64,000 nucleotides of DNA from Pseudomonas sp. UMAB-08 (GTDB lineage Bacteria; Pseudomonadota; Gammaproteobacteria; Pseudomonadales; Pseudomonadaceae), in the NCBI RefSeq assembly GCF_900095225.1, contig NZ_LT607427.1:1-64000 (forward strand). The letters run 5' to 3'. This document shows, piece after piece, positions 18,627-27,438 of this stretch. The number at the start of each line of letters is the position of its first letter. Within the stretch, counting starts at the first letter, position 1. Below the pieces are notes generated by a model. That model ran no database searches. It saw nothing but the letters and a program-made list of their open reading frames with translations, and had not been told where the DNA came from. The position numbers and the translations under genes were made by a program.

Positions 18627-18714
18627 TTATTGTTGCTCATGCAATATAAGGTTTAACCCATACAATGCCCCGGCCCTAAGATCAGGTCAAACCCACCCAC
18701 AACCCGGTGACCTG
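18627..18714. promoter_or_regulatory. Divergent promoter region, MocR and dehydratase
   Basis: This 88-base gap between divergent genes contains TTGCTCATGCAA (inverted TTGC/GCAA arms) at about 18633-18644. It is a candidate operator for the MocR regulator. No promoter boxes can be assigned with confidence. Confidence 0.45.
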
Positions 18715-19668
18715 ATGTTTGACCTCGCCTCGTTGCGCCGCGCCGCGCAAACCATTCGCCCGCTGGTTCCGCCTACCCCGCAATACGCATGGCCGCGTTT
18801 GGCCGAGCGCCTGGGTTGCGAGGTCTGGGTCAAGCACGAAAACCACGCACCGACCGGTGCCTTCAAAGTTCGTGGTGGCCTGCTGTACGTACAGGGATTG
18901 CTCAAGCGCAAACCGAACGTTACCGGGCTGGTGACTGCCACCCGAGGCAATCACGGGCAGAGCCTTGCAACGGCCGCACGCAACGCCGGGCTGCCGATCA
19001 TCATCGTTGTGCCCCTCGGTAATTCTCAGGAAAAAAATGCCGCGATGCGGGCCATGGGCGCGCAACTGATCGAGTACGGGCAAGACTTCGACGAGGCCCG
19101 CACCGAGGCCGCACGCCAGGCCGAAATGCAGGGCTACCAGAGTGTCCCGGCGTTTCATCCTGACCTCATTTTAGGCGTCGCGACCTATGCGCTGGAATTG
19201 CTGGAAGCGGTGCAGGATCTGCAGACCGTCTACGTCCCCATCGGCATGGGTTCTGGCATTTGCGGCCTGATCCAGACGCGCAACTTACTGGGCCTGAAAA
19301 CTGAAATCGTCGGCGTCGTATCCGAACACGCCGACGCCTTTGCGCAGAGCGTCGAACAAGGCCGAATCGTCACCACCGAAACCGCCAACACCTTCGCCGA
19401 CGGCATGGCCTGCCGCATGCCATTACCGCAAGCGTTCGACATCATCCGCCACGGCGCGGCACGAATCGTCCGGGTCAACGATGACGAAGTCGCCAACGCG
19501 ATCCGCATCTTCCACGAAGACACCCACAACACCGCCGAAGGTGCCGGCGCTGCGGGCCTGGCGGCGCTGATCAAAGAGCGTGAGCGGCAGCAAGGTAAGA
19601 AAGTGGCGGTGATTTTGAGCGGGGCGAATATTGATCGGCAGGTTTATGCGCGGGTGCTTGGGGGGTGA
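18715..19668 (+). CDS. Threonine/serine dehydratase-like enzyme
   Basis: This 317-residue fold type II PLP enzyme carries the PLP lysine in TGAFKVRGG, the phosphate loop in MGSGICG and the Asn loop in ATRGNHGQS. It resembles catabolic threonine dehydratases (threonine to 2-oxobutanoate and ammonia) and related serine/hydroxyaspartate enzymes; no regulatory ACT domain is present. The ATG at 18715 begins the conserved MFDLASLRRA; the open frame upstream is inside the divergent promoter. Likely controlled by the adjacent MocR protein. Confidence 0.88.
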   Translation: MFDLASLRRAAQTIRPLVPPTPQYAWPRLAERLGCEVWVKHENHAPTGAFKVRGGLLYVQGLLKRKPNVTGLVTATRGNHGQSLATAARNAGLPIIIVVPLGNSQEKNAAMRAMGAQLIEYGQDFDEARTEAARQAEMQGYQSVPAFHPDLILGVATYALELLEAVQDLQTVYVPIGMGSGICGLIQTRNLLGLKTEIVGVVSEHADAFAQSVEQGRIVTTETANTFADGMACRMPLPQAFDIIRHGAARIVRVNDDEVANAIRIFHEDTHNTAEGAGAAGLAALIKERERQQGKKVAVILSGANIDRQVYARVLGG

Positions 19669-19754
19669 GTTTTCCGATAATCATTTGAAATAAAACATTA
19701 TTTGTAGGCGCTGACTTGTCTGCGAATAAGCCCGGCACGGGCTTCCGGCATGTC

Positions 19755-20042
19755 CTAATGCACCCACATCACCGCATAGCCCAAGGTCATCAGACCCCAG
19801 GCCACCAGCGGATGAAACACCACTTGCCACACGCGTGCACGCGGGTCGAAGCCCACCCCGTGCACATACCCCGCGGCCACGCCCCACATGACCAGCATCA
19901 GCAGGTTGTGGTTGTAGTGCCCTTGGGCGTTGAGGATGGTGATGGGGTGGATCAGTAGAATCAGGCTCAACGGAACGGCCAGCAACAGGGACAAGGCCCT
20001 GCTGCTGGCGCGTCGCAACCGCGGTGTGGCTTCAGAGGTCAC
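19755..20042 (-). CDS. ybgE: cyd operon protein YbgE-like
   Basis: This 95-residue membrane protein has three hydrophobic stretches; HPITILNAQGHYNHNLLM and the Trp-rich end are typical of YbgE from cyd operons. The start is GTG at 20042, chosen because AAGGAG lies 8 bases upstream inside cydX; the longer frame has no ribosome site. It overlaps the end of cydX by 11 bases, so translation is probably coupled. The family's role in cytochrome bd function is not clearly defined. Confidence 0.82.
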   Translation of the reverse strand: MTSEATPRLRRASSRALSLLLAVPLSLILLIHPITILNAQGHYNHNLLMLVMWGVAAGYVHGVGFDPRARVWQVVFHPLVAWGLMTLGYAVMWVH

Positions 20043-20148
20043 CCGCCGGCTCCTTATCCAGCGTGTCGGTGGCTTCGAGCCACATGACGTTGATGATGCC
20101 AAAGCTACAGGCCAATAAGACGCCGAGGATCCAGGCGAAATACCACAT
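20032..20148 (-). CDS. cydX: Cytochrome bd small subunit CydX
   Basis: This 38-residue peptide starts MWYFAWILGVLLACSFGIIN and continues NVMWLEATD, the standard CydX pattern: one membrane helix and a conserved Trp/Glu segment. It follows cydB by 12 bases and is too short for normal gene calling thresholds. CydX stabilises the hemes of the bd oxidase. Confidence 0.93.
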   Translation of the reverse strand: MWYFAWILGVLLACSFGIINVMWLEATDTLDKEPAGDL

Positions 20149-20160
20149 AGTGTGTGCTCC

Positions 20161-21303
20161 TCAGTAAAGGCTGTGGGGGTTGGCGTCGATGTGCTGGGTG
20201 GTCACTTTGCCCCACATTTTGGCGTAGCACCAAAGGGTGTAGCAGAGGATCAGCGGCACGAAAATCGCTGCGGCAACCAGCATGATATTGAGTGTCATGC
20301 GGCTGGAAACAGCATCCCACACGGTCAGGCTAGAGGCAGGGTCGATACTCGACGGCATGACAAACGGAAACAGGGCGAAACCGGCTGTGCAGAGTGTGCC
20401 AACGATGGCCAGGCTGCTGCCCAGGAATGCGCAGCGACTGTGACCGCCGCTGGCCGAGAGCAGGGCCAGCAGCGCGCCGACGATCCCGACGACCGGCGCG
20501 ATGATGGTCAGCGGGTATTTCCCGTAGTTCGCCATCCAGCCAGGGTTGGTCGCGGCCACGGTTTTGCTCAGTGGATTCAGGGCTGTACCGGGGTCGAAGG
20601 CTGAGGTGATGGTTTGCCCTTCAATGCCGCCCAGCAAGAGCCAGACACCGGCACCGATGAAGGCGAGCAGGTAAACCGCCGCGAACAGTTGAGCTGCGCT
20701 GCGTGAACGCCGGGCGATGTCACCCTCCGTACGCATCATCAACCACGTGCCGCCGTGCAGGCAGAGCATGCTCAAGCTGACGACGCCGGCGAGCAGCCCG
20801 AATGGGCTGAGCAATTGCCAGAAGCTACCGTGATAGCTGGAGCGCAGGGTATCGTCAAACTGGAAGGGCACGCCCAGGAGCAGGTTGCCGAACGCCACGC
20901 CGAATACCAGCGAAGGCACCACACCGCCAACAAACAGGCCCCAGTCCCAGCTTTGCCGCCAGCGGGTGTTGCTCAGTTTGCTCCGATAATCGAAGCCTAC
21001 GGGGCGAACAAACAAGGCAAACAGCACCAGCAGCAGGGCCCAGTAGAAGCCCGAAAACGCGGCGGCATACACCAATGGCCAAGCGGCGAATAACGCACCG
21101 CCAGCGGTAATCAGCCAAACCTGGTTGCCATCCCAATGCGGCGCGATAGTGTTGATCACCACGCGTCGTTCGTTATCGTTGCGGCCGACGAAGGGCATCA
21201 GCGCGGCGGCACCGAGGTCGAAACCATCGGTCAGGGCGAAGCCGATCAGCAAGACGCCAACCAGGACCCACCAAATCAGTTTGAGGCTTTCATAGTCGAA
21301 CAT
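20161..21303 (-). CDS. cydB: Cytochrome bd ubiquinol oxidase subunit II
   Basis: This 380-residue inner-membrane protein begins MFDYESLKLIWWVLVGVLLI and contains the CydB signature DGFDLGAA and WDGNQVWL. It has about eight to nine helices. Together with CydA it forms the quinol oxidase that reduces oxygen with high affinity and resists sulfide and cyanide. It starts 10 bases after cydA. Confidence 0.96.
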   Translation of the reverse strand: MFDYESLKLIWWVLVGVLLIGFALTDGFDLGAAALMPFVGRNDNERRVVINTIAPHWDGNQVWLITAGGALFAAWPLVYAAAFSGFYWALLLVLFALFVRPVGFDYRSKLSNTRWRQSWDWGLFVGGVVPSLVFGVAFGNLLLGVPFQFDDTLRSSYHGSFWQLLSPFGLLAGVVSLSMLCLHGGTWLMMRTEGDIARRSRSAAQLFAAVYLLAFIGAGVWLLLGGIEGQTITSAFDPGTALNPLSKTVAATNPGWMANYGKYPLTIIAPVVGIVGALLALLSASGGHSRCAFLGSSLAIVGTLCTAGFALFPFVMPSSIDPASSLTVWDAVSSRMTLNIMLVAAAIFVPLILCYTLWCYAKMWGKVTTQHIDANPHSLY

Positions 21304-21313
21304 TATTTGCTCC

Positions 21314-22900
21314 TCAGACCAGGGTCGGCTGTGTGGCGTGGGCGTGTGTTGTCTCGCGTTCCAGGTGATAGCGCCCGGTATGCAGACTGCTCGGCCCGAG
21401 TCGGGCGAACTTGATCATCAGGTACATCTCGATCACCAACAGCACGCTATAGAACGCGACCAACGCCAGCAGAGAACCCCAGACATCACCGGTCGAAACG
21501 CTTGAAGCGGACAGATGAGTCGGAAGTATTTCACCGACAGACCACGGCTGACGCCCATGCTCCGCGACAAACCAGCCGGTCTGCGTGGCAACCCACGGCA
21601 GCGGCAGGCTGAACAGGGCCCACTTGAGCAGCCAGGGTTTGCTCATTTCGTTCTTGCGGGTAGATGCCCAGAACGCACAGACGAACAAGGCCAGCATCAG
21701 GAATCCGCTAAGCACCATCAGGCGAAAGGTCCAGAAAATCGAAGCCACGCCGGGGATGGAATCCAGCGCAGCCTGTTTGACTTGCTGGTCGCTGGCATCG
21801 ACTACCTTGTCCGTGTATTTCTTGAGCAACAGACCGTAGCCCAGATCCTTTTTCACCGCGTTGAAGGCAGAGACTGTCTGCTCGCTTTTATCCCCTGCGC
21901 GCAGTTGCCGAAGCAGGTCATAAGCAACCATGCCATTGCGAATCCGTACCTGATGCTGGGCAACCAGGTCCTTGATGCCTGTCACCTTCGTGTCCAGCGA
22001 GCGCGTGGCAATAATCCCCATGACATAAGGGATTTTCACCGCGTAATCGGTACGTTGCTCGGCCTGGTTCGGCAGCCCGAACAGGGTAAAGGCTGCAGGT
22101 GCGGACTCGGTATCCCACTCGGCCTCAATCGCCGCGAGCTTGGTTTTTTGAACATCGCCGATTTCATACCCGGACTCGTCGCCCAGAATGATCACCGAAA
22201 AAATCGACGCCATACCGAAAGCCGATGCGATGGCAAAGGAGCGCCGCGCGAACCCGATGTCGCGGCCCTTGAGCAGGTACCAGCTCGAAATAGCCAAGAC
22301 AAAAATCGCGCCGGTCACGTAACCGGACGCAACGGTATGGACGAACTTGACCTGTGCCACGGGGTTGAACAGCAAGGCGCTGAAACTGGTCAGCTCCATC
22401 CGCATAGTGGTGAAGTTGAACTCTGCGCCGACCGGATTTTGCATCCAGCCGTTGGCGATCAAGATCCACAATGCCGACATGTTCGAACCGATTGCGACCA
22501 GCCAGGTAACTCCCAGATGCTGCACTTTGGTCAGGCGATCCCAGCCAAAAAAGAACAGACCGATGAAGGTCGATTCGAGGAAGAACGCCATCAAGCCTTC
22601 AATCGCCAGCGGGGCGCCGAAAATGTCACCGACGTAATGGCTGTAGTACGCCCAGTTGGTGCCGAACTGGAACTCCATGGTCAGGCCGGTGGTGACGCCC
22701 AGGGCGAAGTTGATGCCGAACAGCTTGCCCCAAAAGCGGGTCATGTCCTTGTAGACCTGCTTGCCGGTCATCACATAGACCGACTCCATGATGGCCAGGA
22801 GGAAGGTCAAGCCGAGGGTCAGAGGGACGAACAGAAAGTGATACAGCGCCGTCATGGCGAATTGCAGTCGAGATAAGTCGACGACTGATTCCGAGATCAT
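21314..22900 (-). CDS. cydA: Cytochrome bd ubiquinol oxidase subunit I
   Basis: This 528-residue multi-helix protein has conserved LSRLQFAMTALYHFLFVPL (His ligand of heme b595), GLTMEFQFGTNW with the conserved Glu, and WVATQTGWFVAEHGRQPW near the C-terminus. Its length agrees with the long Q-loop E. coli type. The ATG overlaps the cydP stop (ATGA). The position beside a sulfide-responsive module is sensible because bd oxidases tolerate sulfide, but this is inference. Confidence 0.96.
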   Translation of the reverse strand: MISESVVDLSRLQFAMTALYHFLFVPLTLGLTFLLAIMESVYVMTGKQVYKDMTRFWGKLFGINFALGVTTGLTMEFQFGTNWAYYSHYVGDIFGAPLAIEGLMAFFLESTFIGLFFFGWDRLTKVQHLGVTWLVAIGSNMSALWILIANGWMQNPVGAEFNFTTMRMELTSFSALLFNPVAQVKFVHTVASGYVTGAIFVLAISSWYLLKGRDIGFARRSFAIASAFGMASIFSVIILGDESGYEIGDVQKTKLAAIEAEWDTESAPAAFTLFGLPNQAEQRTDYAVKIPYVMGIIATRSLDTKVTGIKDLVAQHQVRIRNGMVAYDLLRQLRAGDKSEQTVSAFNAVKKDLGYGLLLKKYTDKVVDASDQQVKQAALDSIPGVASIFWTFRLMVLSGFLMLALFVCAFWASTRKNEMSKPWLLKWALFSLPLPWVATQTGWFVAEHGRQPWSVGEILPTHLSASSVSTGDVWGSLLALVAFYSVLLVIEMYLMIKFARLGPSSLHTGRYHLERETTHAHATQPTLV

Positions 22901-23094
22901 TGGGGATTCTTCTCAGGAAGTGCGGGAGGGGGGCCAAGCACGTGTTGGCCTACTTTGACGCCGTCATCCATGACCTCAACCGGAGCGCTGAACCAGATGC
23001 TTCGGATCCCCAACAACAAGACGAGCTTGATAAGCAATATCAGGCCAATTTCCTTCATTAATGGTTTTTTTAGAAAATCGAAGGGGCCTGGCAT
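22897..23094 (-). CDS. cydP: Cytochrome oxidase small subunit CydP
   Basis: This protein of up to 65 residues has one helix (EIGLILLIKLVLLLGIRSIWF) followed by SAPVEV, the pattern of the CydP small subunit found before cydA in some proteobacteria. Two starts are possible, MPGPFDFL (23094) and MKEIGLIL (23058); neither has a clear ribosome site. It overlaps cydA by four bases. The ANR box at 23148 sits about 54 bases upstream. Confidence 0.8.
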   Translation of the reverse strand: MPGPFDFLKKPLMKEIGLILLIKLVLLLGIRSIWFSAPVEVMDDGVKVGQHVLGPPPALPEKNPQ

Positions 23095-23147
23095 GACGGG
23101 TACTCGCAGGGATGGCGGAATTGTCCCGACGGCAAAGGCGGCTAATA

Positions 23148-23161
23148 TTGATCCAGATCAA
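23148..23161. promoter_or_regulatory. ANR/FNR box for the cyd operon
   Basis: TTGATCCAGATCAA is a perfect match to TTGAT-N4-ATCAA. It lies between the fisR stop and cydP, upstream of the whole cyd operon. It predicts activation (or modulation) by ANR under low oxygen. Confidence 0.88.
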
Positions 23162-23215
23162 TACTTTTGGCAGCGAAGGGAGTGACGGAACGTCACACCC
23201 GGACGGCGGCGTTAC

Positions 23216-24532
23216 TCACTCATGCCTGGCGCGAAGACGGCGATAGAGCGTTCGCTCACTCAACCCCAACGCCTGGGCCAGTTCACTGCGTGAGCCTTGA
23301 AAGGCGCTGGCCACCTGCGCCAGTCGTTCCAGGTCCGCCTGCCCACGACGGCGCATGACGGGCACTGTTTTCTCGCCAGGGTCGCGCAGTTCTGCTGGCA
23401 GGTCTTTAGCCCGTATCACGCTGTCATCGGCGAACAGTCGCGCCCGCTCGAGAATATTGCGTAACTCCCGAATGTTGCCCGGATAGGCGTAGCGGCTCAG
23501 CAGCTGCATCGCCTGATCGTCGACAATGGGCGCCGCCACGCCGGCCAGTCGCTGCAACAGGGTGTTGATCAACAGCGGCAAATCTTCGCGGCGCTCTCGC
23601 AACGACGGTAAGTGAATCGGAAAGGCACTGATCCGGTAGTAGAGGTCCTGCCGGAAGCTGCCTGCCGCGACCATTTCCTTGAGCGGTTTATGGGTGGCCG
23701 AGACTAGTCGAAAATCAGAATGCACGGTTCTTAAACTACCGACTGGGCGAAAACTGCCGGACTCGATCAGCCGTAGAAGTTTGACCTGCATCGCCAAGGG
23801 GACTTCACCGATTTCGTCGAGGAAGAGCGTGCCGCCATGCGCCGTTTCCGCCAAGCCAATCTTGCGTTGCGTGGCGCCGGTAAACGCCCCCTTCTCATAA
23901 CCGAACAGCTCGCTTTCAAGGAGTGACTCGGTAAGCCCGGTGCAATCGACCACCACCAGCGGACCGTTGGCGCGTGGGCTGCTGGCGTGCAGCGCGCGGG
24001 CAAAAAGCTCCTTGCCCGTGCCCGACTCGCCCTGGAGCAATACCGGGATTTGCGACGGGGCTGCGCGTTGCAATGCAGTCAACGCGTCCTTGAACGCACC
24101 CGAACTGCCGACAAGACCGTTCTGTTGCGGCTGGACTGAGGCGGCGACGACGGTACTGAGGCGCTCGACATAAGCAACCACATCGCCCTGCTCATCAATA
24201 ATGGGGCGCAGTTCGACATCGACATGCTCCGGGCCGCGCGGCGTGTGGTGGATGTGCAACATGCGCTCCGGGGCGTGAGACGCATGGGCTTTGCGCATCG
24301 GACAATGCTCGCCGGCCTGATCACAGGGAACCGAAAACTGATGCGATACGCGATAGCACTTGGCGCCGATATGAGGCTTGCCTTTGACGCCGAACTGACG
24401 CTGATACGCCGGGTTGGCGGCTATGATGTTGTAGTCGGTGTCCAGAATGATGGTCGGCTGTTTTTCGTGTTCGAGATACGACACCAGCGCTTGCACGTTC
24501 GGGCTGGAAATATCAGTGCGGGATGTGGACAT
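23216..24532 (-). CDS. fisR: Sigma-54 activator FisR, sulfane-sulfur sensor
   Basis: This 438-residue protein has three parts. The N-terminal sensory domain (about 1-140) contains three cysteines in KCYRVSHQFSVPC and GEHC with spacing 11 and 7, the spacing of Cys53/Cys64/Cys71 in characterised FisR, where sulfane sulfur forms a persulfide or tetrasulfide and activates the protein. The AAA+ domain has Walker A GESGTGKE, intact GAFTGA and Walker B GTLFLDEIGE. The end is a Fis-type helix-turn-helix (ELAQALGLSERTLYRRL). The start MSTSRTD was chosen because AAGGGGC precedes it and because the longer frame would run through the divergent control region. It is divergent from the persulfide dioxygenase it should activate. 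Confidence 0.92.
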   Translation of the reverse strand: MSTSRTDISSPNVQALVSYLEHEKQPTIILDTDYNIIAANPAYQRQFGVKGKPHIGAKCYRVSHQFSVPCDQAGEHCPMRKAHASHAPERMLHIHHTPRGPEHVDVELRPIIDEQGDVVAYVERLSTVVAASVQPQQNGLVGSSGAFKDALTALQRAAPSQIPVLLQGESGTGKELFARALHASSPRANGPLVVVDCTGLTESLLESELFGYEKGAFTGATQRKIGLAETAHGGTLFLDEIGEVPLAMQVKLLRLIESGSFRPVGSLRTVHSDFRLVSATHKPLKEMVAAGSFRQDLYYRISAFPIHLPSLRERREDLPLLINTLLQRLAGVAAPIVDDQAMQLLSRYAYPGNIRELRNILERARLFADDSVIRAKDLPAELRDPGEKTVPVMRRRGQADLERLAQVASAFQGSRSELAQALGLSERTLYRRLRARHE

Positions 24533-24579
24533 GTCAGCCCCTTCAGTCGAGCGCAGGATTGGCGTAATGCGCAAGATAC

Positions 24580-24637
24580 TGCCATAAGCTGCCACTGACT
24601 GCCAAAACACTGCCATAGGTACTGCCAGTTCGTGCCA
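24580..24637. promoter_or_regulatory. Six phased TGCCA half-sites, candidate FisR enhancer
   Basis: TGCCA occurs in the same orientation at 24580, 24590, 24600, 24611, 24623 and 24633. The spacings of 10, 10, 11, 12 and 10 bases put them all on roughly one face of the helix. The array is 71-128 bases upstream of the sigma-54 promoter, the normal place for an enhancer. Confidence 0.72.
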
Positions 24638-24707
24638 TTCCCAGCTTGGCGTATAAATAAAACTCAATAAAAACAGCTGGTTGTCAGTTTATTCAGATAA
24701 AAGAAAA

Positions 24708-24723
24708 TTGGCATGCTTATTGA
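24708..24723 (+). promoter_or_regulatory. Sigma-54 promoter of the persulfide dioxygenase operon
   Basis: TTGGCATGCTTATTGA has GG at -24 and the TTG(A) element at -12 with the required 12-base G-to-G spacing (consensus TGGCAC-N5-TTGC; here GA replaces GC). The predicted transcript start is about 24735, 40 bases before the GTG start. Confidence 0.78.
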
Positions 24724-24774
24724 GATGAATACAGGTGGCCAGTCGCGTGTCACCCCATCATCAGGAGAGCAGCA

Positions 24775-25659
24775 GTGATCATCGGTGACCAACTGCAGGT
24801 AGAAGCGTTCTTCGACAGCCATACGTGGACAGTCAGTTACCTGGTGCTGGACCGCGCGACGAAGCAGTGCGCGCTGATCGACAGCGTGCTCGATTACGAC
24901 CCTAAGTCAGGACGCACCCGTACCGATTCGGCCGATCAATTGGTCGCGCGGGTTCGTGAGCTGGGCGCATCGGTAGAGTGGATACTGGAAACCCATGTGC
25001 ACGCCGACCATATTTCCGCCGCGGCCTACCTGAAGAAAACGCTCGGCGGAAAAATCGCCATCGGTAGCCTGATAACCGTCGTGCAGGAAGTGTTCGGCAA
25101 GCTCTTCAATGCCGGCAGCGATTTTGCCCGCGATGGCAGTCAGTTCGATGTACTGCTCGATGATTGCGCGCGCTTCAGCATTGGCTCGCTGCAGGCCAAA
25201 GCGATACACACACCGGGGCATACACCGGCGTGCATGACCTATGTCGTCGAAGTCGAGGGCGAAACCGTCGCGTTCGTGGGCGATACCCTGTTCATGCCGG
25301 ACTACGGCACTGCACGGTGTGATTTTCCGGGTGCCGACGCACGAACGATGTATCGCTCGATCAAAAAGATCCTGAGTCTGCCTCCACAGACCCATCTGTT
25401 CATGTGCCATGACTACTTGCCCAATGGCCGCGAACTCAAGTACCTGACGACCGTCGCGGAACAGCGCGCCAGCAATATCCACATACACGAAGGCGTCGAT
25501 GAGGATGCCTTTGTGAAGATGCGCGAAGCTCGCGACGCCACTCTGGAAATGCCTGTCCTTATCTTGCCTTCGGTGCAGATCAATATGCGCAGCGGCTATT
25601 TGCCAGAGCCCGAAGACAATGGCGTCCGTTATCTGAAAATTCCGCTTAACGCGATTTGA
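24775..25659 (+). CDS. Persulfide dioxygenase, MBL fold (ETHE1/Blh type)
   Basis: This 294-residue metallo-beta-lactamase-fold protein has HVHADH (metal ligands), HTPGHTPAC and FVGDTLF, and the family-specific PDYGTARCDFPGADA. Such enzymes are mononuclear iron proteins that oxidise glutathione persulfide to sulfite. The start is GTG with AGGAG at good distance. It is the first gene of a plus-strand run with TauE, two YeeE/YedE halves and a DUF2892 protein, under FisR and sigma-54. The operon should remove persulfides and export sulfite when sulfide appears. Confidence 0.92.
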   Translation: MIIGDQLQVEAFFDSHTWTVSYLVLDRATKQCALIDSVLDYDPKSGRTRTDSADQLVARVRELGASVEWILETHVHADHISAAAYLKKTLGGKIAIGSLITVVQEVFGKLFNAGSDFARDGSQFDVLLDDCARFSIGSLQAKAIHTPGHTPACMTYVVEVEGETVAFVGDTLFMPDYGTARCDFPGADARTMYRSIKKILSLPPQTHLFMCHDYLPNGRELKYLTTVAEQRASNIHIHEGVDEDAFVKMREARDATLEMPVLILPSVQINMRSGYLPEPEDNGVRYLKIPLNAI

Positions 25660-25679
25660 ATACGGACTAAGGCGCAAAA

Positions 25680-26504
25680 ATGAATGAGCACAGTCTGCTC
25701 GGGATTGGGCTAGGCGCAATCATCGGGGCGATTCTGGCGTTGACCGGGGCAGGCGGTGGCATTCTGGCCGTCCCTCTTTTGGTCTTCGGCCTGGGCCTGT
25801 CGATGGTGCAAGCCGCACCGATAGGGCTGCTGGCCGTGGGTCTGGCCGCCGGGGTCGGTGCATTGCTCGGTTTGCGCCAAGGCGTGGTTCGGTACCGAGC
25901 CGCTGCGTTTATCGCGGGCATCGGTATTGTTGTGGCGCCGTTAGGCCTATGGCTGGCGCATCGTCTGCCAAACCTGCCGCTGACCTTGGCTTTTTCTGCG
26001 CTGCTTCTCTATGTAAGCACACGCATATTCACTACCGCCCTGCGCGAGCTGCGTCATGGTCATGCCGCACCGCGCGCAGAGGTCCTGCCGTGCGTGCTCA
26101 ATCCTCTGCAAGGCCGCCTGCGCTGGACCTTGCCTTGCGCTCGCGCGCTGGCGTTTACCGGCATGCTCTCGGGTTTGCTCTCAGGCTTGCTGGGCGTGGG
26201 TGGGGGATTTGTGATCATCCCGGCGCTGACGCGTTATACCAATCTGGACATGAAAAGCGTCGTCGCCACCTCCCTGGCCGTGATCGCACTAGTCTCGGCA
26301 GGCAGCGTCGCAACGGCCACGTTGGCCGGCGTGATGTACTGGTCCGTCGGGGCACCTTTCGCGGGTGGCGCGGTGCTCGGCCTGATCGCCGGTCGCCAGA
26401 TCGCCGGTTACCTTGCCGGGCCACGGCTGCAGCAGATGTTTGCAATCGTTGGGGGGATCGCCGCACTGATGCTGGCGCTCAGTGCATTGAGGATTTTTGC
26501 TTGA
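25680..26504 (+). CDS. TauE/SafE-family sulfite exporter
   Basis: This 274-residue membrane protein has about eight helices in two halves, each with the family glycine motif (GAGGGILAVPLL and LGVGGGFVIIPAL). It follows the dioxygenase by 20 bases, so it probably exports the sulfite formed there. The direction and substrate are inferred from family and context. Confidence 0.9.
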   Translation: MNEHSLLGIGLGAIIGAILALTGAGGGILAVPLLVFGLGLSMVQAAPIGLLAVGLAAGVGALLGLRQGVVRYRAAAFIAGIGIVVAPLGLWLAHRLPNLPLTLAFSALLLYVSTRIFTTALRELRHGHAAPRAEVLPCVLNPLQGRLRWTLPCARALAFTGMLSGLLSGLLGVGGGFVIIPALTRYTNLDMKSVVATSLAVIALVSAGSVATATLAGVMYWSVGAPFAGGAVLGLIAGRQIAGYLAGPRLQQMFAIVGGIAALMLALSALRIFA

Positions 26505-26568
26505 GGCCATTCAGAATGATGAGCAGCAGCAATACTGCTGATACAACCTGCTGCACCGGAGAGGCGCA

Positions 26569-27003
26569 ATGATGATCGACTGGTTAAATTTCACGCCCTG
26601 GACTTCGTTGGCCGGAGGCGCACTGATCGGATTGGCCGCCAGCCTGTTTGTTCTGGCCAATGGACGGGTTTCCGGGATCAGCGGCCTGCTCGGCAGCCTT
26701 CTACAGCCCGGCAGCGAAGGCCGCAGCGAAAAGGCACTCTTCCTTCTGGGTCTATTGATTGCGCCGCTGGTGTGGGGACTGTTTGCCGCCTTGCCGCTGA
26801 TAGCGTTCAAAAGCGGTTGGTTTGGCCTGGCGGTGGCGGGGCTGCTGGTGGGCGTCGGCACCCGCTACGGGTCGGGCTGCACCAGTGGGCACGGGGTGTG
26901 CGGGATTTCCCGGCGCTCCCCGCGCTCCATCGCGGCCACCATCACCTTCATGTTCGCGGGATTCATTACCGTCTTTGTTCTGCGTCATCTTCTCGGGAGC
27001 TAA
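26569..27003 (+). CDS. YeeE/YedE half-transporter (PmpA-like)
   Basis: This 144-residue membrane protein has four helices and the signature SGCTSGHGVCG, with two cysteines that in the YeeE/TsuA family line the thiosulfate path. It is half the size of YeeE and pairs with the next gene, as in the pmpA-pmpB genes of BigR/Blh operons. MMIDWLNF follows GGAGAGG. Confidence 0.88.
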   Translation: MMIDWLNFTPWTSLAGGALIGLAASLFVLANGRVSGISGLLGSLLQPGSEGRSEKALFLLGLLIAPLVWGLFAALPLIAFKSGWFGLAVAGLLVGVGTRYGSGCTSGHGVCGISRRSPRSIAATITFMFAGFITVFVLRHLLGS

Positions 27004-27005
27004 CC

Positions 27006-27425
27006 ATGCGCAAACTGACAGCCTTTATTGCCGGCCTGCTATTTGGTATCGGCCTCTTGCTCGCCGGTATGGCCACCCCGGGCAAAGTGCTGGGGTTTCT
27101 CGATCTGGCAGGCGCTTGGGATCCGTCGCTGGCGTTTGTGATGGTCGGCGCCATCGCCGTGGCGAGCGTGCCGTTCAGCTGGGCCGGCAAACAATCGAAA
27201 TCGTTGCTGGGGGCGCCGATGCAGTTGCCCGTCAAACGCGAGCTGGATGTGCGCTTGATCGGTGGCAGCCTGCTGTTCGGTATTGGTTGGGGCATCGCCG
27301 GGATATGCCCGGGACCGGCAGTCGTCCTTCTGCTGACGGCACACTGGCAAGCATTTGTTTTCGTGTTGGCCATGCTGGTCGGCATGCTGTTATTCACCGC
27401 GCTGGAAGCCCGGCGCGCACATTGA
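27006..27425 (+). CDS. YeeE/YedE half-transporter, second half (PmpB-like, DUF6691)
   Basis: This 139-residue membrane protein has four helices and the conserved GWGIAGICPGPAVV with one cysteine. The ATG lies two bases after the previous stop, so it is tightly coupled to the PmpA-like half; the two likely form one channel for thiosulfate or another sulfur species. A longer open frame exists upstream but lies inside the previous gene. Confidence 0.88.
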   Translation: MRKLTAFIAGLLFGIGLLLAGMATPGKVLGFLDLAGAWDPSLAFVMVGAIAVASVPFSWAGKQSKSLLGAPMQLPVKRELDVRLIGGSLLFGIGWGIAGICPGPAVVLLLTAHWQAFVFVLAMLVGMLLFTALEARRAH

Positions 27426-27438
27426 TCGGGAGATCATC

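Noticed and set aside
21515..22876. Plus-strand open frame of 453 codons opposite cydA
   Set aside because: Shadow of cydA, with charged low-quality composition.
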